Assembly: GCA_012976225.1 (NCBI GenBank)
Contig: JAAVVG010000018.1
Span: 1 to 64,000 of the forward strand
From: Golubevia sp. BC0850
Taxonomy: Eukaryota; Basidiomycota; Exobasidiomycetes; Golubeviales; Golubeviaceae
Reading direction: 5' to 3'
Length of the DNA stretch: 64,000 nt
Both the position numbers and the translations under genes were made by a program. This document shows positions 57,001 through 64,000 of the stretch, in pieces (position 1 is the first letter of the stretch; each line of letters opens with the position of its first letter). The notes under the pieces were generated by a model that was not told the DNA's origin, ran no database searches, and was given only the letters and a program-made list of their open reading frames with translations.

Positions 57001-58323
57001 CTAAGCATTCTTCTTCTCAACAGTTGGAGCTCTACCCTTTTCACCCAATTTATCAGGAGTTTGTAAAGCAGCCAACATCTTCAATGCAATATAAACTGGC
57101 GGTAATAGAACAGTTAAGAGAACTAAAAGACAGATTAGGATTGGAGTTGAGAAGAACTGGAAGGGAAAAGAGATTCAAAAAGATCAACAGAAAATAGGAG
57201 TGTCAGCTCAATTGATCTATGAATCAAATGCGGGCATAGAGCAAGTGGAGAAGGGGAGGGAGAAAGTAGAGAGATAGGGTAAGGGTGAAAAGGGGGAGGG
57301 GATTTTATGAATCTCACCTGATATTTATAAAACAAACCATGTTGAGCATTCCCAGATTTGAGTGGTTCGAATCTTTTTGTCAACCTTGGATCCGAGGTTT
57401 CTGGAGAAGTGATTAAAACTAAATGGTTTGGGTGGGTTGAAGTTAGAGCTGATAGGTGTTGGTGAAGTTCTGATTCTGTAAAAAAAGGGGGGGAAGGGAT
57501 GGAGGAATAGAGTGATCAGCATAAAAAGATTCAAATTATCAGCTCTTCAATGCTGTGAGCTGAGAGATTCGGAGATCCTCCTATCCTATCGCTCGTAGGA
57601 ACTTCATTGGCACTGCTGAGCCAGGCTTCCTTCGCCTCTCTCTTCCTTTCGAGAACATCGATCCAAGTATATAATTCAGAATGTTACTCACCATCATGAA
57701 CTCCATCAACCATAACATTGATGACCTTCTTTTTGCCAATCATTTCCCATTCCTCGAACTCCTGAATCTTGGATTCAGTCCAACCGACTGAAGAACATTC
57801 CTTCAACACGATCTGGCTAACTTTTTTAGCTAAATCACCACCTTGAACATGTTCTATAGCTTGATGAGAAGGTGAAGAAATGACTAAATTTTGAAGAGAG
57901 GAGGTTGAGGATTGTCTGAAGGAGTTGGAGTGAAGCTGGAATTAGAGAGAAGGGGAGGGGAGGGAAGAGTTCAAGAGTGGTTGATTAGAAAGTCAAATCA
58001 GTATAAATGCTTTCAGATTAAGTGATTACTGAAAGGAAGAGGGCAATCAGATGTACTCTACTCACACCCTGAACCTGAAAGATAGCCACAGCATCAATTT
58101 CACATAACCCTTTCTTACTTGAACCTTTCAAGGCGTTTGAGATTTCATTTGAATAGGAAACAGGTGATTTGGTTGATGAAGATAAAAGGTTTGGAATGGA
58201 TGAATCTAAGAAATGATTGAGCTGAGATGCGAATCCAAGCAGAGGGGTTGAATCACTGAAAGCTAGAGTAAAGGACGGTAGGAGGCATACCAGGAAAGAG
58301 AAGAATAGAATCGATGACTTCAT
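57001..58323 (-). CDS. V-ATPase assembly factor, BIG1/VOA1 (Ac45) family
   Basis: Four exons (58323-58066, 57935-57692, 57475-57318, 57156-57001) join in frame to 271 residues. It starts with a signal peptide (MKSSILFFSFLVCLLPSFTL), then a lumenal domain, then one transmembrane helix near the C terminus (PILICLLVLLTVLLPPVYIA) followed by LKMLAALQTPDKLG. That helix and the QTPDxx segment are the hallmark of the Ac45/VOA1/BIG1 family, which helps build the V0 sector of the vacuolar H+-ATPase in the ER. The protein ends in KKNA, a fit to the KKxx ER-retrieval signal. In-frame sequence upstream of the start (to 58503) is not family-like. Exact assignment between BIG1 and VOA1 is open. Confidence 0.78.
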
Positions 58324-58806
58324 CTTTGTTGAGTGATTTGAAGAGAATACCCGTTCCTCGAGGAGATTGACGTTGCAGGATTTGAGCTGAACAAAGAGAT
58401 TTGAAGAGAGAGAACACTGTGCAGCACTGGTGGTCGAGCCCCCCCCCCCCGGGGCCGCGGAGCTCCTGGAATAAGTTCTCCCTTTCTTCTTCAGGTAGTT
58501 CAATTTCTTTGTCTCTATTCTATTTTAAACTTGAATGCCTCAGGCAGAGCATTGCCTACATAGCTCTGTAGCTAACAAGGCACAGACCTTCAGCCTCGCA
58601 TCCCATCGCTTCAACAGCTGTTCGCCACCCAAAACACTTTTTACCGCGACTTCAGAACCTCATCTGTCAGAAGTTTCGAGTTTGGCACTAGCATATAAAA
58701 GAGGGAATTAGTTCCCCTCGAACTTTCCATTTCCTTCTTCCCTTTCATTCACTCGCTTTGGTCGATCAACCCCCCCCTTTCCCTCTTCTCTCCCTGCCTC
58801 CCAAGA
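58324..58806. promoter_or_regulatory. Divergent region BIG1/VOA1-like and Asn/Ser-rich gene
   Basis: A 483-bp gap between divergent starts. It has a C12-13 run followed by GGGGCCGCGG at about 58441-58464, a second C run near 58770, and the TATA box listed below for the plus-strand gene. Confidence 0.5.
58694..58700 (+). promoter_or_regulatory. TATA box of the Asn/Ser-rich gene
   Basis: TATAAAA (in GCATATAAAAGAGGG) lies 107 nt before the ATG at 58807 and is followed by a pyrimidine-rich leader. This is the clearest TATA element in the window and suggests a strongly or conditionally expressed gene. Confidence 0.6.
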
Positions 58807-61078
58807 ATGTTCTCTCGTAACAACCAGTATCAATCCCAATCTCAATCTCAACAAAAAGTTGGAGGAGGTGGATATCAATCCAACTCCAATCGCAACGCTC
58901 AAGGTCAACAACCTCAACCTCAAAGTGGATCTTATTCTTCCAACAACAACAGTAATCCCAATACTAGATCCAACAACATGAGAAATCAGAACGATTCTTA
59001 CAACACTGGAGGGAACGTTCAAAATCAATCCTACGGTAACGTTTCAGCCTCTAATCAAGTTTCAAACCCTAATCGCGGAGGTCCACCACCAACTCACAAC
59101 AGAGTCAATCAAGTCAACAATTCTCAAAACGGAGTAAATGGAAGAGATCAATACAATTATTCAGACAGTGGTAGAAGTGATAGATCAGATAGATCAGGAG
59201 GTGGAAGATCTCAAGGAAATCGTTCAGGTCAAGGTGACAGTGGAATGGGAATGGACGTTCAAAGTGATGGTCCTTTGGCTAAACCTTATAATGTGAGTTC
59301 TTGAAACTTCTTTCTGTTACTCTGTCTCTTTTGTTACTCTCGCGAACGAGTCCTTTGTCTAGTCTTCTAACCCCCCCCCCCCTTTTTCCCTTTGTTCTCT
59401 CGCATCAGAACGAACCTCTAGCCACTGGACCTGGATCTGGTTATTCCAAAGGAAATTCAGGAACCCAAGAGGAAGGAAACACGACTAAGAATTTCGAAGG
59501 ACCTTATGGAAAAAAGAAAGATAAGAAGAGCGATAAGGCTTTGAATGCTTCGAATAAGATCGGCAATGGGAACATGCCTGAAGTTCCCAGAAATGGAAAT
59601 GGTACGTCCAATCAAGGTTCTAACCAGAATCAATCTAACAAAAGTACTGGATCTGTAAACCTCAGTGGAAATGGGTATGGCAATAACGACCGTGGTGGTG
59701 TTAATAATGTAAGTTCTCTTTCTTTTTTTTCGATGAGAGATGGTTTTGGGTCGCTAGAGCTTCGGAGGTTGAAGTTTCGATATTTTTTACCCTCTTTCTT
59801 TCTCTAGTCATTTGGAAACATGAATTTGAGTTCAAACTCTTCTAATGAGAATTCTAGTTCTGGACGTGGTGGTAACAACGTGAGTTTTCGCAAGCCTCAC
59901 TTTCTACGTCAACACCATTTTTGCCTCTTTCTGACCTTTTATTCATCTTTTTGTGTTTTCTCAACCAACATCTCATTCTTGAAAAGTCAAACCGTCAACA
60001 AGATGATGAAGTTGGAACGATCTCAAACTTGAGCAACAATAAGTCGAACCAAAACCAATCAAGTTACGGTGGCAACTCAAATAACTCGACTCCAATTGGA
60101 AATGGAGGGTACGGATCAAACAGTGCCACAAATTCTACTGGAGGAAGTAACACCTCCAACACGAGTTCTTCCAACGTCGGTGGAAATTCAAATTCTGGAT
60201 CTAACTTCAATTCAAGCTCAACCAATTCCAACTCCAACTCCAACTCCAACTCCAATCTTGGATCCACGGTCGGAAACTCTGGTAAGTTTTCTCATCGATT
60301 GCACAGAACTTAGAACCTCTGTGAAAAGCGCTTTGCGAACATGCACTTTTCAAAGAGTCATTGCATAAGATGCTACAATACGACGTTATGGAAATGAGAG
60401 ACACTTTCTTGACACGAAATAACCTAATGCTCACAACAGCTTTTCATCTCTTCGTTCATCTCCCTTCTCAACTGCTTTTGGCGATACTTTCGACATTTGT
60501 CGACTTCCTATTCTTTCTTTTGACGACTACTGAATATGATCATGACACGATAGGAAACAACAATGGGTCTTCAACTACTGGAACTGGTGAGCTTCTTCAA
60601 GCTTACTTCTGAAGAAGCGATTTTGATTGACCCTTCTCACTGCTCTTTTGTATTGTATCTAACAGGATCATCCTTCGGAAACAACGCCGATTCCAACTCC
60701 TCAACTACTCAATCGAACAAATCTTCTTTAGGTGGTAATAGTTCAAACGCTACTTCTTCTTCCCCCAATAAAACTACCACTAGTACTGCAAGATCTGATT
60801 TCAACAGATCTTCGACTTCTAGTGCTTCCCCAGCTTCCAAAAACACTTCCTCTGCTCCCACCGGAACTTCGACCTCTACTCAAAGTAACAGGACTGATTC
60901 ACCTTCTACTAAAACTGGAGGAGCTGGAACCACTACTTCTAACACCACGTCGTCGATTAACAAGTCCAATGAAACCTCTGGAACCAACAACACTTCTGGG
61001 TCTAGTAACAATGCTAGTACCTCAGATTCGACTTCTACTTCAAAAGGTGGGGTTGGGGCTTTCTTTGGTCGTCGTTAG
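58807..61078 (+). CDS. Asn/Ser/Gly-rich prion-like protein, function unknown
   Basis: Six exons (58807-59292, 59409-59708, 59808-59879, 59987-60281, 60554-60586, 60666-61078) join in frame to 532 residues. No family recognised. The N-terminal 160 residues are Gln/Asn-rich (NNQYQSQSQSQQK) with Gly and Arg, like prion-like, phase-separating RNA-associated proteins. Exon 2 has one charged segment with FEGPYGKKKDKKSDKALNAS. The rest is Asn/Ser/Thr/Gly repeat sequence, including an (Asn-Ser)n array, and ends VGAFFGRR. No signal peptide or membrane helix, so a cell-wall role is unlikely. Exons 2-6 and the 3' flank are duplicated in inverted orientation at 41183-43511. Confidence 0.85.
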
Positions 61079-61709
61079 GTTTACCCCTTTTTCTGTCTCT
61101 CTCTTTCTCTGGCCTCTGTCTCGGTGTCTTTAATTAAAATCTCTAGTTCAAAATTCAAACTGTCAATAACTGACTCAGAATCATCTCGTTCTCATTCCAA
61201 TATCTCTTGCTCTTTTCCCGTGTCCCGCTACTTGTCTTTACCCCTTGTTCGTATCCTTCACCTATTCCTCTTCCTTCTCTTCTGGGCCTGAATTCTCCGA
61301 GCTCCACTTTTCTTTTTCTGGATCTTTGTAGTGTCCTTGCTGAAGTTAATGACAACTATCGATCATCTCTCATCAACTCGAAAAGTTTTCGCTGGGTGTG
61401 AGACGAGTGCAAATTCATAAGGACACTTGATCTCATCCAAAGGTCAACAACGGTAATATTTTCACTCTAGACTCATTTCTCCTATTGGATGCCATGACTA
61501 TTGGCTTCGAAGAAAGGTGGAGGCAGAATTTGGTCTTGGAAGCGTGAGGTGGATCGACGACCATCAGTCGCAAGCAAGAGGGGACGGTCAGAAATGAACG
61601 AACCAAGGCTGGAGAACTCAAAAGGCGAGAAGGAAACAGGTAGAATATAATTAAAGGTAGAGACTTGACACTAGAAACAAAGCTGAGATGAGATGGGAGC
61701 TTCACCTTC
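59371..61709 (+). repeat. Right copy of the 2.3-kb inverted duplication
   Basis: Begins at the C12 run in intron 1 of the Asn/Ser-rich gene and ends at about 61709, after GGGAGCTTCACCTTC, which is the last stretch shared with 41183-41197. This copy is probably the source, since it belongs to a complete gene with promoter. Confidence 0.93.
60320..60352. repeat. 33-bp segment inverted relative to the left copy
   Basis: Partner of 42540-42572. It lies in the 272-nt intron between exons 4 and 5, flanked by short inverted repeats (TGAAAAG/CTTTTCA with two more nearly matching bases). Confidence 0.9.
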
Positions 61710-62580
61710 CAGTTTCACATTTTCCCTCTCGACTTCGTCTTGCTTCGATTTCGGAGCTGAGAATGCCAAAGGATCTACATTTATTGAAGCTAAGGATTTG
61801 GTCAACTTAGTGACTTCCAGAAAAGCAGTGACTTCTGGTCTTACCTTCAAACAGGTCTCGTCAGTCGCTAAAGGTGGTTCAGAGACCCAGAAGAAGGGTG
61901 GCAAACCTGCTTTTAATACTGAAACATCGATGGAACTTGAGGTTCTGAGAATCAAGGTTCCGATCAAAGGAGACGAAGAAACTAGATCAACTCTGAGGAA
62001 GATGGTCAAGCTCGATTCGGGAAGATGGGATTGAAGTTATCACATAAGGTGAGTTGTTCTTTTCGGCCTCCTTCAACTTCTCAGAACAATCCTTGCGTTT
62101 GACCTTTTCTACTTCGGTCGCTGATTTTCCTTCTCAACTTCTCCATAAGCTCCAGCTCGAAGGGAAAAGAAGAAGAGAAACAGCAATGGCTGCTCAACGT
62201 CATCGAAGGACTTTTGTAACTGTGTCTGGAGCTCTTTTACCTTTATGTCAAGAAAACCCGTCTCTGCCCCTCAGCCTCTTCGAAGTCTGAATCTTATCAT
62301 CATATGTAACTATGCGACAGTCTTCAAACAACTTGAAAATGAAGCGATAGTAGAGCCAACTTCTCCCAAGTCTCAGCACGTCTCACGATCCTTTTGCCCT
62401 TCTGCTTCTCAGGTTCCCCATTCCCTTCTTCCACTTATCTTCGAGTCCATCCATTAGAAATTCTGTTTTCCCCAATCACTACTCTTCAGCTTTACTTGAG
62501 ATGTTGGTCGTGTCAAACGTAGCACGCGGCCCTTGCTTGCCTTTCGACCTGAGCTTTCATTTCCTCTTCCCCACCACATC
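61079..62580. other. Intergenic region between the Asn/Ser-rich gene and PSO2
   Basis: The first 630 bp belong to the inverted duplication (3' flank). Beyond it are one possible short coding frame (listed separately) and the PSO2 upstream region. Frames at 62054-62290 and 62245-62457 have no recognisable content. Confidence 0.45.
61693..62034 (+). CDS. Possible small protein starting at the duplication edge
   Basis: A 113-codon frame with a real ATG reads through FDFGAENAKGSTFIEAKDLV, FKQVSSVAKGG and MELEVLRIKVPIKGDEETR. Its composition is more protein-like than the surrounding bias-driven frames, but I recognise no family. Its first 17 nt lie inside the inverted duplication, so the left copy carries the same ATG followed by unrelated sequence and an early stop. 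A GTGAGT donor just after the stop (62049) may mean the true gene is spliced in another frame. Low confidence. Confidence 0.25.
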   Translation: MGASPSSFTFSLSTSSCFDFGAENAKGSTFIEAKDLVNLVTSRKAVTSGLTFKQVSSVAKGGSETQKKGGKPAFNTETSMELEVLRIKVPIKGDEETRSTLRKMVKLDSGRWD

Positions 62581-64000
62581 ATGGCTCCCAAGAAACGAGT
62601 CAAAACCACCGAAGAAGTTGAGTTGGAGAATGATTCAGACCATTCAGAAGCCCCAACTAAATCGCCTTCTAAGTCCAAATCCAAATCATCCAAATCCAAC
62701 ATCGGTAGCAGCAATTCCGCTTTTGACAAATCTCAATCCTCTTTGAAATCATTCTTCTCTCCTTCAAATGGATCAGAACCTACTACACCTGCAATAATTA
62801 GTCCAATCAAGAAGAAACGGAAGATTGAAAGTGTAGAGAAGGACGAAGGGTTGGAATGGGCTATTCAAGAGAGTTTGAAGATGGCTGCTGAGCAGAGAAG
62901 TACTGGTGCAAGCAGCAGCAATAGGAGTCAGAGTAAGCAACCACTCTTTTTAGGAGATCAAGATGAGGAAGAAGAGGAAGATGGGTATGGAAGCGGGAAT
63001 GAGAAGGACGAGGAGGAGGAAGCTTTGTCAGACTTTGAGATGCAAGAGGTGGCTAAGACGAATCAAGTCATCGAAATCTCAGATGATGACGAAGAAGAGG
63101 ATGAAATCACTTTCATTGGAAGTAAGGGGAAGCAGAAAGTGAAATCAAGGGGGAAAGGGAAGGAAGATTCAGGGTATGGCGGTTCAGATCGTACTTCCAC
63201 CTCAACTGCCTCTCCTCCAGTCCAAGAAGTCTCAGACACAATCTCCTGTCCTTCTTGTAGCAAGGAAATCTCAACCAAAGACGCTCAAGATCACGTCAAC
63301 GCCTGCCTCGATAAGATGGTGAATGGAGGTGGTGGAGGTGGTTCGAATCACCCCTCAAAGCAAGCAGAGCTTTACTCCAAGATCAAGAACCAAAACCTGC
63401 TCAACAGGAGAAAATTCAAGTCTCCTCATCAATTAGACGAAAAAGCAAGCATCAAGAAGGAAGACAGCTCCAAAGCTTGCTCCCCCTCAGACCCCTCAAT
63501 TCCCATGAACCCTTTGACTTCTTTACTCAAATCTACTACAAACCAAGGATTGTCTTCTTCAAAACCTTCAGCTCCGAATGCCTTCACCAAGCTGATGTCA
63601 TCTCGTCACAACAAAGAATGGGAATCCTCGGATTATCTCAACGCTTCAAAGAAGGCTAAGGGAAAGAACAAAGCTTCTTACTTTGGGAACGGGAGCGATA
63701 GAAAGGTGCCTTTCTACAAGATCTTAGAAGGAATGCCAATTTGTGTAGATGGTTTTAGATTTGGGAACATCGAAGCTTGTGAAGCTTTCTTTTTGACTCA
63801 TTTCCACAGGTAAGTGTTGTCTCTTTCTCTTCAAAAGAAGCTCTTCGTTCCTCACTCTTGCTCTCTATCCTTGTTCAACAGTGATCACTATGGAGGAATC
63901 ACAGCTAACTGGTCTCAAGGTCCAATCTATGCTTCTCAAACTACTTGCAACTTGGTCATCAACTCTTTAGGTGTGGATCCCAAATATGTCAAACCTTTGC
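62581..64000 (+). CDS. PSO2: DNA crosslink-repair nuclease PSO2/SNM1 (partial, 3' end outside window)
   Basis: Exon 62581-63809 and the start of exon 2 (63882 onward) join in phase 2. PSO2/SNM1 is a metallo-beta-lactamase/beta-CASP 5' exonuclease that processes interstrand crosslinks in the nucleus. The metal-binding HFHSDHYGG (about residues 407-415) is rebuilt exactly by the splice and preceded by the domain start PICVDGFRFGN. A UBZ4-type finger lies at C223, C226, H238, C242 (CPSC ... HVNAC). The N-terminal part also has a PIP-box match QSSLKSFF (52-59), a UIM-like LEWAIQES (91-98) and a SUMO-binding-like VIEISDDDEEE (163-173). The ATG at 62581 is the first in frame. The catalytic domain is cut by the window end. 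Confidence 0.92.

Noticed and set aside
60361-60612. 83-codon hydrophobic frame in the right copy (and its twin at 42280-42582)
   Set aside because: It lies mostly in the intron between exons 4 and 5. The flanking splice sites and the exon frame explain the region better.
60732-61133. Leu-rich 133-codon frame over exon 6 (twin at 41759-42160)
   Set aside because: It is a frame-shifted shadow of the Asn/Ser/Thr-rich exon 6; conservation between the copies reflects the duplication, not coding in this frame.
1-64000. CRISPR arrays, operons, prokaryotic elements, LTR or capsid-bearing elements
   Set aside because: None seen. Spliced genes and intron-bearing tRNAs show nuclear fungal DNA, and no direct terminal repeats or reverse-transcriptase/integrase-like frames were found.
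8202-64000. A DNA-repair gene cluster (ATRIP-like, MND1, PSO2)
   Set aside because: The genes are 20-30 kb apart, on different strands and separated by unrelated genes; chance proximity is the simpler view.

Overview
This is nuclear DNA of an intron-rich fungus, most likely a basidiomycete. The genes are closely packed on both strands and almost all are split by introns of roughly 50-230 nt with GTGAGT/GTAAGT donors and pyrimidine-rich acceptors. The encoded proteins (SPT4, TAF4, cyclin C, PEX3, NASP/Sim3, MND1, Rab escort protein, PHO80-type cyclin, BIG1/VOA1) are fungal or general eukaryotic housekeeping factors with long Ser/Asn/Gln/Glu-rich insertions. I could not fix the genus. Exon joins below were read by eye: each join keeps frame and restores a family motif where one is known, but none is backed by transcripts.

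Layout. 1-2.2 kb: no supported gene, one short telomere-like repeat. 2.2-2.7 kb: SPT4 (+). 3.1-3.9 kb: a probable single-pass membrane protein (-) whose cytoplasmic tail lies one base out of frame at a homopolymer. 5.2-7.7 kb: CDP-diacylglycerol synthase (-), divergent from an ATRIP/Rad26-like checkpoint protein (+, 8.2-13.0 kb). 13.5-15.5 kb: an AT-hook protein (-) divergent from a small ER thioredoxin (+). 15.9-16.5 kb: an A-tailed repeat and an intron-containing tRNA-Gly(GCC). 16.9-34.2 kb: NASP/Sim3 (+), a C2H2 factor (-), Rab escort protein (-), a PCL-type cyclin (+) and a 1248-residue disordered orphan (+). 34.8-40.7 kb: TAF4 (-) divergent from a D-2-hydroxyacid dehydrogenase (+), then MND1 (-) with nine exons. 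43.8-48.4 kb: cyclin C (-), an AKR7-type aldo-keto reductase (-) and a SUZ-domain protein (+). 48.8-50 kb: a second tRNA-Gly(GCC) on the other strand and several A-tailed repeat ends. 50.9-52.1 kb: a decayed F-box/LRR gene. 53.8-58.3 kb: PEX3 (-) and a BIG1/VOA1-like V-ATPase assembly factor (-). 58.8-61.1 kb: an Asn/Ser/Gly-rich, prion-like protein (+). 62.6 kb to the end: a PSO2/SNM1 crosslink-repair nuclease (+, cut by the window edge).

The most unusual structure is a pair of about 2.3-kb, nearly identical inverted copies (41183-43511 and about 59371-61709) lying about 16 kb apart. The right copy is part of the whole six-exon Asn/Ser-rich gene. The left copy carries exons 2-6 but lacks exon 1, and the break falls exactly at a poly-C/poly-G run. 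Inside one intron a 33-bp segment is inverted between the two copies, flanked by short inverted repeats. No CRISPR, LTR element or other virus-like element was seen.

Several genes act in related processes: checkpoint signalling (ATRIP-like), meiotic strand exchange (MND1), crosslink repair (PSO2), and transcription by RNA polymerase II (SPT4, TAF4, cyclin C of the Mediator kinase module). They are interspersed with unrelated genes and do not look like a functional cluster.
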